In this document: one piece after another, positions 23,701 to 34,127 of the stretch
Position numbering within the stretch: position 1 is the stretch's first letter
Layout of the letters: every line of letters starts with the position of its first letter
Assembly (NCBI RefSeq): GCF_030052815.1
Contig: NC_079507.1
Coordinates: 53,517,571-53,581,570, forward strand
DNA from: Hevea brasiliensis
Taxonomy: Eukaryota; Streptophyta; Magnoliopsida; Malpighiales; Euphorbiaceae
Direction of reading: 5' to 3'
DNA: 64,000 nucleotides
Program-made: the position numbers and the translations under genes
Notes under the pieces: generated by a model
The model's input: only the letters and a program-made list of their open reading frames with translations
Databases searched by the model: none
Told to the model about the DNA's origin: nothing

Positions 23701-24523
23701 TTGGAATGTGAAAAATCCAACTGGACACAGAAGATTCATCAAATATATTTTCTGACAAATCAAGGATGGCAAGTGATGAAAAGTTGATGTTGGAAGGAAC
23801 CTTATGACTTAGTGAACAGTAAGACAAGTGTAACTCTACCAGAGAGGGGAGTTTGTTCATCGCATCCAACCAATCCAAGGCTTTACTAAGATTCACAGAA
23901 CTCAAGTCAAGGAATTCTAATGATGAGAGACTAGAGAGCCAATCTAAATTCTCAACATATATCTCACCTCCTTCGAGATTTAGATATTGCAAATTTGAAA
24001 GATTTCCGAGTTGATGAGGAATCATTCCTCCAAATCCTGCTCCGGAGAAGTTAAGGTATCTTAAACTCTTCATAGAGCCAAGGAATTTGGGAATGTGAAT
24101 TCCTTCAAAATTATTGTTGCTTAGGTCTAGATACTTCAAATGCTTCAAGTTGAGTAAAGATTGACTAATCTTACCTCTGAATGTGGACCTCTCCCAATAT
24201 TCATCATAGTCACCGCTGGCATTAAAGGCATGATACTCATCCTCAGAAAGAGTTCTAAGATGGAGCTCAAGAACATGGTTGGTGAGATTATCACAGATGA
24301 CTCCAGGCCATTCACAGCAATCCACATCACGATCCCAAGAAGAAAGCCGGTTAGAAGCTTTAAGGCCAAGCTTGAACTGTAAAAGAGCTTCTCTCTCACT
24401 TTCAATGCAGCCAGCATTAAAGCTTCCATGACAGAGGCCAAGACTAAAAACAGTTGCTGCAAAGAGAAACCAAGGGAAAGCAAGTGTAAAAGAAGTCGCA
24501 CTCATTGGTATTTTCATGAGCAT
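20786..24523 (-). CDS. LRR receptor-like protein (RLP, EIX-like)
   Basis: A single-exon gene of 1245 residues. It starts with a signal peptide (about 1-33, ending LCHGS), then the LRR N-cap with paired cysteines (DVDCCEWPGVICDN). A long run of plant-type extracellular leucine-rich repeats (consensus LxxLxLSxNxLxGxIP) follows, broken by an island near 1060-1110, and then a Cys-containing C-cap. An acidic linker (ERGEDDKG) precedes a membrane segment (FYFYVSIAPGFVVGFWAVMG) and a short cytoplasmic tail with YFNF. There is no kinase domain. RLPs of this kind (tomato EIX2, Ve1) sense extracellular elicitors and signal through SOBIR1-type partner kinases; the ligand here is unknown. Residues about 340-580 are ten almost identical 24-residue repeats, which makes the protein longer than most RLPs. 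The first Met is used because it precedes the signal peptide and follows a good TATA box. Confidence 0.95.
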   Translation of the reverse strand: MLMKIPMSATSFTLAFPWFLFAATVFSLGLCHGSFNAGCIESEREALLQFKLGLKASNRLSSWDRDVDCCEWPGVICDNLTNHVLELHLRTLSEDEYHAFNASGDYDEYWERSTFRGKISQSLLNLKHLKYLDLSNNNFEGIHIPKFLGSMKSLRYLNFSGAGFGGMIPHQLGNLSNLQYLNLEGGEIYVENLDWLSSLSSLEFLDLSSVNLSKALDWLDAMNKLPSLVELHLSYCSLSHKVPSNINFSSLAILDLSENIFDESSVSSWIFHIPTLTSLDLSHNFFFGPIPVQLQNITSLRELDLSYNFFNSSMAFWLHGLPQLELLRLSYNVELLDGIPSAIGNFTSLNSLDLTSSNFQGAIPSAIGNLTSLNNLDLSDNKLEGAIPSAIGNLTSLNNLYLSSNKLEGAIPSAIGNLTSLNNLDLSGNKLEGAIPSAIGNLTSLNNLYLSSNKLEGAIPSAIGNLTSLNNLDLSGNKLEGAIPSAIGNLTSLNNLYLSSNKLEGAIPSAIGNLTSLNNLDLSFNELEEAIPSAIGNLTSLNNLDLSFNELEGGIPSAIGNLTSLNNLDLSRNKLEGGIPASFKNLCKLRSLDLVSNNLSQEINEVFEILSGCVSNGIEVLSLSNCQLSGHLNNLLGQFKNLDSLDLSDNSIAHQIPATLGVLTSLTSLRLSNNKLNGSLPIGFGALENLVDVDISYNSLEGEVSEIHFANLTNLRYFHASHNQLILRVNPHWIPPFQLVESIYLRSWDVGPQLPRWLRSLKHLVFLDLSNSKISSTLPVWFSDWSLRLSYLNLSHNQLHGKIPYLSSSNDLFSFIDLSSNKFNGPLPNVSSYWIDLSDNLLSGSLFTFLCHRTHDLITELLNFGKNHLSGEIPDCWMNWKYLEVLKLNDNYFSGKIPSSIGILSDLQFLNLRNNTLFGEIPLSLEHCEALTVLELDENRLEGNISTWLENQNYSQMVILNLRGNQFHGHVPIGLCRMTYLQILDLANNNLSGTIPTCINNFSAMVDGTGKQGQIVLYLQELGFSDSSSIMTKGEMIEYSTNLNFVRSMDLSNNKLSGDIPEEITRLEALHSLNLSHNLLSGRIPEEIGNMKELESLDFSQNHLFGEIPPSMSSLTFLSKLNLSNNKLSGIIPSGTQLQGFDPSTFSGNKLCGLPLIKNCNVDGDMPPIGIERGEDDKGSKSFAWFYFYVSIAPGFVVGFWAVMGPLVFNRRWRHLYFNFLDNLWDKFMVWYYVNVARFVKGHGL
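22785..23504 (-). repeat. Ten-unit 72 bp tandem array in the RLP gene
   Basis: Ten consecutive 72 bp units, each one 24-residue LRR (GAIPSAIGNLTSLNNL plus eight variable residues). Nine are nearly identical in DNA; the unit at 23433-23504 is more diverged. Between 23001 and 23432 the units alternate strictly between a TACTTGTC-type (LYLSSNKLE) and a GACTTGTC-type (LDLS-NKLE) version, giving a 144 bp higher-order period. No unit contains a stop. Confidence 0.97.
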
Positions 24524-24578
24524 TCACTAGTAGAGGTAAAACTAAGGAGGAATACACCAAAGAATCTCACAATGGAGT

Positions 24579-24590
24579 CCTATTTATAAT
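24579..24590 (-). promoter_or_regulatory. TATA box of the RLP gene
   Basis: The minus strand reads ATTATAAATAGG about 60 bp upstream of the first ATG (24523). This implies a short leader and supports that start codon. Confidence 0.65.
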
Positions 24591-24599
24591 GTCTTTCAT

Positions 24600-25075
24600 G
24601 CTTGATCATCACGAACACGCTGAGATGTAAATGGGAAGTTTCCATTGATTTTCCTACTAATTTGTTTGTTTTGTGTAGATAATTCTAAATTATTAAATAC
24701 AGACAATCAAATATCATTTTTTTAAACCAATCAAAATAAATTTATATTGAAAAATTGGGTTAGTTAAAAGTCTGTTCGACATATCTAATGGCTTCATTTG
24801 ATTATCACTCTGCGTAGAAGGTCTCCATTGTACAACAATTAATCAATTTATAAATTTTCTAAAAAAAGTTTACACTTAGAATTTTTATTTTTAATATTTC
24901 CATATGAATTTCAAACACAACACAATTTTAAAAGTATTTTAATTTTTTTTTTCAAAATAATAAAGTTGGCATCTCGAACTATTTTTTAAAGAGTACATAT
25001 TAATTAATTATAATAATAATCAAAATAATTATTCTAAAACTCAACAGATTTATCAACTAAATTTAATAAAAAAAT
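24600..25075. other. RLP upstream spacer
   Basis: AT-rich sequence between the RLP promoter and the first repeat block. No gene seen. Confidence 0.5.
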
Positions 25076-25680
25076 TCAATTGTCAAAGAAGGAAAATGGC
25101 ATTGCAAACCGTGTGGATCCCATGAAGAAAAATCCAATACATACTGAAGTATTAATTTGGATTTAGAATTGACAACTTAGCGTGCAATTTGGATTTGGAG
25201 AGCTCATGTTCTATACTTAGAATTATTGTGGGGAGAAAAAAGATTAATTAATTTTAATGTATTATAGTAAAATTACTTAATTTTAATATGAATTAAAAAT
25301 GTAACTCAATCACTCACCGTTTTAGAGACAACTCCAATACTAAAGCTAATTGGTGTATTAATTATTTTTTTTAATCATTAATATTAATTGTACATATTTT
25401 CATATTTTCTACTATATATCAATTGGTAACAAGTATATATACTATATGTTATTATATATCAAATGGCTAATATAAAATTATCCGGTTTTTAAGCTATTTT
25501 TTTTTATCAGTCCATGCTTTGATTTGTGATTAATATGTATAAATTAATTAAAATTTATATCATTTTTAGCATTATTAATTTATTAGTATAGTTAATAAAT
25601 TGATTTTTTTTTCTAATGAGATTTAAGTATAATTAATTCTAAAATTATATTGATTTGATTTATAATTTAAATACAATGCC

Positions 25681-25753
<73 letters not shown>

Positions 25754-26168
25754 TACTTTATCTATTTCATAATTAAATTGAGTTTCATAAAAATAATTTT
25801 AAAAAATATTATTTTATTATTTTAGTGTTTTTATAAAAAAATATGTGAAATTTAATTTTAAATTAATTTTTAATTCTCTTTAACTAATTTATTTTAAAAA
25901 ATATTATTTTAATAGTAATTTCACCAATAATGTTAAATTATTCAAGTTAAAGTCTTTACTTGCTTCCCTTCACCGAGTAAATGGTTATAAAGTCTAAGTC
26001 TTTCTAATATGACAAAATAAAAAAGCAAAAAACCAATGGAAATGACAGACTAAATTTTTCCCGATGCAAAAAAAAAAAAAAACATAAACATGTAAATGAA
26101 ATAAATGATAAAAAGCAAAGGCTTGGTTCAAATTATATTGATTTGATTTATAATTTAAATATAATGCC

Positions 26169-26208
<40 letters not shown>

Positions 26209-26455
26209 TATTTTGTCTATTTCATAATTAAATTGAGTTTCATAAAAATAATTTTAAAAAATATTATTTTATTATTTTAGTGTTTTTATAAAAAAATATG
26301 TGAAATTTAATTTTAAATTAATTTTTAATTCTCTTTAATTAATATATTTTAAAAAAATTTCACCAATAATGCTAAATTATTCAAGTTAAAGTATTTACTT
26401 CCTTCCCTTCACCAACTAAATGGTTATAAAGTCTAAGTCTTTCTAATATGACAAA
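25076..26455. repeat. AT-rich repeat block 1 with two (TTA)n tracts
   Basis: Starts with CAATTGTCAAAGAAGGAAAA and is repeated almost exactly from about 27525. It contains a long (TTA)n tract at about 25682-25749. From about 26125 a partial second copy of the same block follows, with its own (TTA)n at about 26170-26203. No coding capacity seen. Confidence 0.8.
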
Positions 26456-27266
26456 GGGCCTGTTTGGATTAACTGTTGAATACAACTGATAGCTGTTAGC
26501 TATTAGCTGATAGCTGTTACTGTTAGCTGATAGCTGATAACTGATAGCTGATGATAGCTGTTTTATATTAAGTATTTGGTAAAATTATATTTAGCTATTG
26601 CTGTTAATATGTGAAATGACTAATAAGAGTATATATTATATAATTTATTTTATTATTTAAATAAATATAAAATTATAAATTTATTACATTATATTATATT
26701 ATTTTATTATTAAATTAAATATATAATTATTAAATTAGTATATTATATTATTTAAATAAATATATAATTATTAATCGTTTATATTATATCATTTATTTTA
26801 TTATTGAAATAATAAAATAATTATTTTTTAAGATAATTAAATAATTTTAAAAATATAGATAAAATAATAAAATAATTATTATTGTTAATAAAAAAATTTA
26901 TAATTAATTTTAAGTTTTTGGATATAAATAAATATTTTATATTTTATGTTATTAATAAAAAATATTTTAACAAAGTTGAAATACGTTAATTAAAATATTA
27001 AAATTACAAATAAAAAAATAAAAATATTAATAATATTAATTTTCAAGTTAAATAAAAAAGGATAATATGGTGAAAATAAAAAATAAAACCAGATTTATCA
27101 CCGATGAATAATTTCTCTAAAAATAGAAATCTAATACCGCAGCTGATGGGTATCATATCAGTTGCCCATCAATAATCAGCTCTATTTTTTTAAACTTGCT
27201 AAACACTACAATTTACCTGTTTGGGTATCTATCAGCTATCAGCTGCACCCTAAACCAAACACCCCT
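26456..27266. mobile_element. 811 bp MITE with GGGCCTGTTTGG end
   Basis: Inverted ends GGGCCTGTTTGGATTA and, at the right end read in reverse, AGGGGTGTTTGGTTTA. Subterminal arrays of TAGCTGATAGCTGTTAGC lie just inside. The uninterrupted site exists in the paralogous repeat at about 29878-29905 (GACAAAATAAAAAAGC), which fixes the ends and gives a 3 bp duplication AAA. Three-base duplications and GTTTGG ends suggest the PIF/Harbinger (Tourist) group, though the usual target is TTA/TAA; the superfamily is not certain. Confidence 0.8.
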
Positions 27267-28129
27267 AAAATAAAAAAGCAAAAAATCAATGGAAACGGCA
27301 AAGCCAATAAAATCAAATCTTTCCAATACTACAAAATAAAAAAGCAAAAAACCAATGAAAAAAAAAAGTTATTAGCAAAGAAGGAAAATGGTATTACAAA
27401 CCGTGTGGATCCCAAGAAGAAAAATCCAATACATACTAAGTATTAGAGGGGGCAAAGGAAATAAATATTAGAATTGACAACTTAGCGTGTGGATCCCATG
27501 AGGGGGCAAAGGAAATAAAAAAATTCAATTGTCAAAGAAGGAAAATGGCATTACAAACCGTGTGGATCCCATGAAGAAAAATCCAATACATACTGAAGTA
27601 TTAATTTGGATTTAGAATTGACAACTAAGTGGGCAATTTGGATTTGAAGAGCTCACGTGCTATACTTAGAATTATTGTGGGGAGAAAAAAGATTAATTAA
27701 TTTTAATGTATTATAATAAAATTACTTAATTTTAATATGAATTAAAAATGTAACTCAATCACTCACCGTTTTAGAGACAACTCCGATATTAAAGCTAATT
27801 GGTGTATTAATTATTTTTTTTAATCATTAATATTAATTGTACATATTTTCATATTTTCTACTATATATCAATTGGTAACAAGTATATATACTATATGTTA
27901 TTATATATCAAATGGCTAATATAATATTATCCGGTTTTTAAGCTATTTTTTTTTATCAGTCCCTGCTTTGATTTGTGATTAATATGTATAAATTAATTAA
28001 AATTTATATCATTTTTAGCATTATTAATTTATTAGTATAGTTATTAAATTGATTTTTTTTTCTAATGAGATTTAATTATAATTAATTCTAAAATTATATT
28101 GATTTGATTTATAATTTAAATACAATGCC

Positions 28130-28163
<34 letters not shown>

Positions 28164-29037
28164 TACTTTATCTATTTCATAATTAAATTGAGTTTCATAA
28201 AAATAATTTTAAAAAATATTATTTTATTATTTTAATATTTTTATAAAAAAATATGTGAAAATTAATTTTAAATTAATTTTTAATTCTCTTTAAATAATAT
28301 ATTTTAAAAAATATTATTTTAATAATAATTTCACCAATAATACTAAATTATTTAAGTTAAAATCTTTACTCTTTTTCCTGTACAAAATAAATAGTTATAA
28401 AATCGAGTCTTTTAACATGATAAAAAATCAATAGAAACAGCAAACCCAATAAAATTAAGTCTTTCCCATACTGAAAAACAAAAAGCAAAAAAGAAATGGT
28501 GTCGGCAAAGAAGGAAAATCGTACTACAAACCGTGTGGACCCCATGAAGAAAAATTCAATACATAATGAGTATTAGAAGGGCAAAGGAAATAAATATTGG
28601 AATTGACAACTTAGCGTGTAACTTGGAGAGCTCATGTGTAGACTTAGAATTATTGTAGAGAGAAAATGAGAATAGAAATCATTAGAGTTTTCTTGCTTCT
28701 TTCCAACTTACAGCTACCAGAAAATCAAAATTTCCAAGTCTTATTACTGCTTCTCTTCCTCTGCTTTTATTGAACATGGAGTCTCTAAACTTGAAAAATA
28801 TGCATATTCTATTGAAAAGAAAAATTAAAAAAAAAAAAAACCTGATTAACAAATAAAACTTGTATTCACACACCCTCTAGAATCATTGAAACTCTTATAC
28901 CATATGCACACTGGAAAAAAAATGTTGATGGTAAAGAAAATCTCTAGCATTATTGTTAGAATAGTTATCATAATTTGATTTTTTTCCTAATGAAATTTTA
29001 GTATAATTATATTAATTTGATTTATAATTTAAATCTA

Positions 29038-29076
<39 letters not shown>

Positions 29077-29560
29077 ATTACTTTATCTATTTCATAATTA
29101 AATTGAGTTTCATAAAAATAATTTAAAAAATATTATTTTGTTATTTTAGTGTTTTCATAAATAAATATGTGAAATTTAATTTTAAATTAATTTTTAATTT
29201 TTTCTAACTAATATATTTAAAAAAATAGTATTTTAATAGCAACTCCACCAATAATGCTAAATTATCCAAATTAAAGTCTTTACTCCTTTCCATATGCCAA
29301 GTAAATGGTTATAAAATTAAAATTTTTCAATACAACAAAATAAAAAAGCAAAAAAACCAATGGAATCGGCAAAGTTAATAAATTCAAGTCTTTCAAATAG
29401 GACAAAATAAAAAAGCAAAAAACCAATGGAAACGACAGAGTAAATTTTTCCCGATGCAAAAAAAAAAAAAAAGAAATAAACATGTAAATGAAATAAATGA
29501 TAAAAAGCAAAGGCTTGGTTCAAATTATATTGATTTGATTTATAATTTAAATATAATGCC

Positions 29561-29624
<64 letters not shown>

Positions 29625-30532
29625 TACTTTGTCTATTTCATAATTAAATTGAGTTTCATAAAAATAATTTTAAAAAATATTATTTTATTATTTTAGTGTT
29701 TTTATAAAAAAATATGTGAAATTTAATTTTAAATTAATTTTTAATTCTCTTTAACTAATATATTTTAAAAAATATTATTTTAATAGTAATTTCACCAATA
29801 ATGCTAAATTATTCAAGTTAAAGTCTTTACTTCCTTCCCTTCACCAACTAAATGGTTATAAAGTCTAAGTCTTTCTAATATGACAAAATAAAAAAGCAAA
29901 AAATCAATGGAAACGGCAAAGCCAATAAAATCAAGTCTTTCCAATACTACAAAATAAAAAAGCAAAAAACCAATGAAAAAAAAAAAGTTATTAGCAAAGA
30001 AGGAAAATGGTATTACAAACCGTGTGGATCCCAAGAAGAAAAATCCAATACATACTAAGTATTAGAGGGGGCAAAGGAAATAAATATTAGAATTGACAAC
30101 TTAGCGTGTAACTTGGAGAGCTCATGTTATGGACTTAGAATTATTGTAGGAAGAAAATAAGAATAGAAATCATTAGAGTTTTCTTGCTTCTTTCCAACTT
30201 ACAGTTACCAGAAAATTAAAATTTTCTAGTCTTATTACTGCTCCTCTTCCTCTGCTTTTATTGAACATGGAGTCTCTAAACTTGAAGAAAAATATGCATA
30301 TTCTATTGAAAAGAAAAATTAAAAAAAAAAACGATGAACAAATAAAACTTTTATTCACAGACCCGCTCTAGAATCATTGAAACTCTTATACCTCATGCAT
30401 ACTGCAAAAAAAATGTTGATGGAAAAGAAAATCTTTAGCATTATTGTTAGTATAGTTATCATAATTTGATTTTTTTTTTCCAATGAAATTTCAGTATAAT
30501 TATATTAATTTGATTTATAATTTAAATCTAAT

Positions 30533-30572
<40 letters not shown>

Positions 30573-30604
30573 CAACTTACTTTATCTATTTCATAATTAA
30601 ATTA
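27267..30604. repeat. AT-rich repeat blocks 2-5 in tandem
   Basis: Successive copies of the 25 kb block. Shared marks are the CCGTGTGGATCCCA...GAAGAAAAATCCAATAC stretch (about 27395, 27560, 28530, 30020), the AGAGCTCA...ACTTAGAATTATTG stretch (about 27650, 28630, 30118), the (TTA)n tract (about 28130, 29041, 29562, 30535) and the AAAAAGCAAAAAACCAATGG stretch. The copies differ by deletions and by (TTA)n length. The short open frames across them are shadows of simple sequence. Confidence 0.8.
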
Positions 30605-30609
30605 AGTTT

Positions 30610-32175
30610 TTATAAACTCATTTTATATAGGTATTTGAGTATAGTTTTGCATCTATTTTGTCCTTTTTAGTTTAATAATTTTATGCTTTTAGTGCTTATT
30701 TTAGTTAATTTGTTAATTTTAGTTTCATTGTATTTGATTTTTGGAATTTTAATGTTTTTTATAGGTTTTAATAAGGTTTAAAGGCAAAAAGGTCCATATA
30801 GAAGAAATTCAAAGTGATTTGGAAGCCCAAAGTAGTATGAAAAATGAAAAACATTTACCTAAAAAAGAAGACCAGCCGAGATTTTCAAAGGCTTCTACAT
30901 GCCCCGTGTTGAAGGTCGTGTAAAGATAAAAGTCAATAAGCAGAAATCCACATGAGGCATGTAGATTCAACACTGAGTCGTGCAGACAGAGATTTTAGAA
31001 CAAAACTTGCCGAAAGTTTCAGGAACTTCAACTTGCCCCGTGTAGTTGGTGGTGCAGAATCTAAAGGCTCATCATCCGAATTAACATGAGGCATGTGGGA
31101 TGACGTTGACAGATTTGCTGATATAAAAAAAATTTTTCTTTTCACACCTTTTGTCTTTATCCCTTTAAAGACTATTTTTAGGGCAAAACTTAAGAGGATA
31201 TATAAACATCATATTCTCATTTTTACTATAAGAAGAAAGAGAGAGAAAAACTAAAGAAAGAAGGAAAGAAGGAACAATGCCATTTTTGGAAGAAGAACAC
31301 CTGCAGAGTGACGTTTCCAGCTTTCATTTTCAGAGATTAAGATTCTCTTCTTCTTGGGTCTTTTATTTTTAGTCTTATTTTCATATTTTTCTGCTCTATT
31401 TCATATTTTCTACTTGTAAATATAGGTATGAGTGAGTAAATACTTAAAATTTCAGAGTTTGGTATAATGATTTGAGTTTTATTTGTGGATATGGACTGGT
31501 CTTAACCAGATTTTAATATATATAAGTTTTGATTCTTATTTTGTATGCTTATTTACATATCCATTATTGGTACCCTTTGGGTTTTGTTTTTAATCTTAGA
31601 TTGAAGGATCGAGAGGAGAAAATCTATGATAAATAATCAAGATAATAAACTTCATCACCTAGTGTTAGAAATAAACTAGTGGGTTAAGAGGAATTTCAAG
31701 TTGATTAAAGTACTTAAAGAGTTTTGGGTAATTAAACATCACATGAGAATGAGGTTTGATTTCCTTTAAAATATTCTTTAGTTTGCTTGAAAGAGAAATT
31801 GAGGAAATTAGAATTAACTTCCTTCAAACTTGTATTTTCCTTTATCTTGGTTTTGCCTATCCAAATCCCAATGAAATTTACTTCATGAACCTCAACTCTA
31901 GAATTAATTTTGTCATTAATTAATTAAATCTTTAGTTACTTGCTGAAATTTTAGTAAATTAGTATAGTGCTTAGAAATTTAACTGCTATTTTATTATAAT
32001 TTCTTTATTTTCTCAATTTAATTTGCTATATTTTTTGCTCTACATTTTGGCACATATTATCGATGATCTAAATAATCGTGACTTTTATAGTCTGGTATTC
32101 AAACAGCAAATCCTTGTGAGACAATATCTTTTCTTTACTACTTGAATGACCCGTATACTTGCTGAGTATGCATCA
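30610..32175 (+). mobile_element. Solo-LTR-like insertion, 1566 bp
   Basis: The insertion interrupts the repeat family within AATTAAGTTTCATAAAAATAA and is flanked by AGTTT on both sides (30605-30609 and 32176-32180). Its right end, ...GTATGCATCA, matches the end of the Athila-type LTR in this window. Inside are repeated CATGCCCCGTGT / CATGAGGCATGT motifs and a TATA-like GATATATAAAC near 31197, typical of Ty3/Gypsy LTRs. No gag or pol is present. The left end does not begin with TG, so a few terminal bases may be lost. Confidence 0.7.
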
Positions 32176-32180
32176 AGTTT

Positions 32181-33170
32181 CATAAAAATAATTTAAAAAA
32201 TATTGTTTTGTTATTTTAGTGTTTTCATAAATAAACATGTGAAATTTAATTTTAAATTAATTTTAAATTTTTTCTAACTAATATATTTTAAAAACTATGA
32301 TTTTAACAGTAACTCCATCAATAATACTAAACCATTCAAATTAAAGTCTTTACCCCTTTCCATATGCCAAGTAAATGATTATAAAATTAAGTCTTTCCAA
32401 TACAACAAAATAAAAAAGCAAAAAAACCAATGGAAACGGCAAAGTTAATAAAGTAAGTCTTTCAAATACGACAAAATACAAAAGCAAAAAACAAATGAAA
32501 ACAACAGAGTCAATTTTTCCTGATGCAAAAAAAAAAAAAAGAAAAAAAGAAACTATGTAAATGAAATAAATGATAAAAAGAAAAGGCTTGGTTCAAAACA
32601 GCTTGTCTCTCACCTTTGATGCTAAAGATATCCTTAATTCAAATTGCCTGTTGAAGAAGACACTGCTTATGGAATCCTATTTTAGAATGCAATGCATAGA
32701 ACATCCTTAATGGCAAATTGTGGAAATTTACAAGTAGTGTCAATTTGTTTCATTTGTTAACCTCTTGCATCAGCATTAAAAAAATAATAATAATAAATAA
32801 ATAAACCCGACTTGTGAAAATTTATAAATATTGTTAATTCATTTAATCAAAACATTACCTCTTATTTATAATGTTTGGTGACATGGTATTAATACTAGCA
32901 CCTAGAAGTTGAGAGAGTAATTTATAAAATGTTACCCTTCCAACTTTTAATTTTTAGAGGTTGAGAGAAAATATTGATTAAAATAAAAAAAATAATACCA
33001 CTATTTTTACATTTAACCACTAATTCAACAGCTATTTTACCGAACACTCCTGCTTTAAATCACTATATAATTTGTTAACTGCTAATAACTAATATATAAT
33101 AGCTAACAATTAATAAAATAACTCACAACTACTAAATCAGTTAAAACTGCCGAACAGACCGTTAGTAACC
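32181..33170. repeat. AT-rich repeat block 6
   Basis: Continuation of the repeat block interrupted by the solo LTR. It aligns with about 8230-8982, so the ENY2-flank duplication includes part of this repeat family. Confidence 0.7.
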
Positions 33171-34127
33171 CTTTCATTGATTTCAACTAGCTCTAGATAC
33201 AAATGCATAGCAGAAAAATCAATAAAGATTCTTTGAAGTTTAAATCACTTGTATTATTTGCAGCAAAAATAATTCAAAATTTAAAGCTCAAACAGCCACA
33301 TCTAATAAAACTTATTTTCCCATGTGAATAGCTGCGTCCGCCTTAACCGAATTTCCACGGTCGGTAACTGCTTGAAGTCATAACAGGATAACACAAGCTA
33401 AGTTCTTTTCAAATCTTGCCATTTTAGTCAGATCTCTTTTAATGCTTATAAAATTTTATTTATGATGCTATATCATAATCAAGTTAGCAAAGAGTTTATG
33501 AAAAGATAATCAACAGAAATTATCATCTCAGCAAAATTCTATTTGATCTCATCAGACAAATTCAATGAACTATCAGCCAATAGTGAGCAAAGAATCATTA
33601 TAGAGCAGGCAGCAGAAATTGGTAACAAACCAGAACAGAGCAGTTAGAGGAATGGAAGTAGGTGTGTTGAGAAACATTACATAATAATTATGCCAAACTG
33701 TATTTTCGAATTTATAAGTAAAAGGAGTAAACTGATGAAACTTCTCTCCTGCTTTGGCCGTATGATTTTTCGTTCCTTGGTTTTGCAACGTGCAATACCA
33801 CTAAGGTAAATCAAGTTACCTCTACTCTCTCAAGATAACTCGCGGCAATGACGCTAAACTATGCATCCATACTATTAATGGTTCTGAGTTTCTTACTACT
33901 CCACAACACTCATGACTCATAGCTAGTGTATCAAACAGCAGCTTGAACAAGAAAAGCACGAATTCTTTGCAACAGCTCAGCCTTTATGGAATCAGGAATA
34001 GATGCTGCATGGGCAAAGGCATGACAATTTTCATAACTACAAAATGTAATAAAAAAGCAGAAGGAAAATAAAGATTAACTAGATAATCTATCATCCAAAT
34101 TGAGTTGAGAAACAAGTGTGCTCATCA
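33171..34127 (-). repeat. Segmental duplication, copy B of the ENY2 3' end
   Basis: Partner of 8983-9937. It contains the functional last exon and the 3' flank of ENY2. Confidence 0.85.

Noticed and set aside
29454..29696. Leu-rich membrane peptide
   Set aside because: The leucine run is only the translation of the (TTA)n microsatellite.
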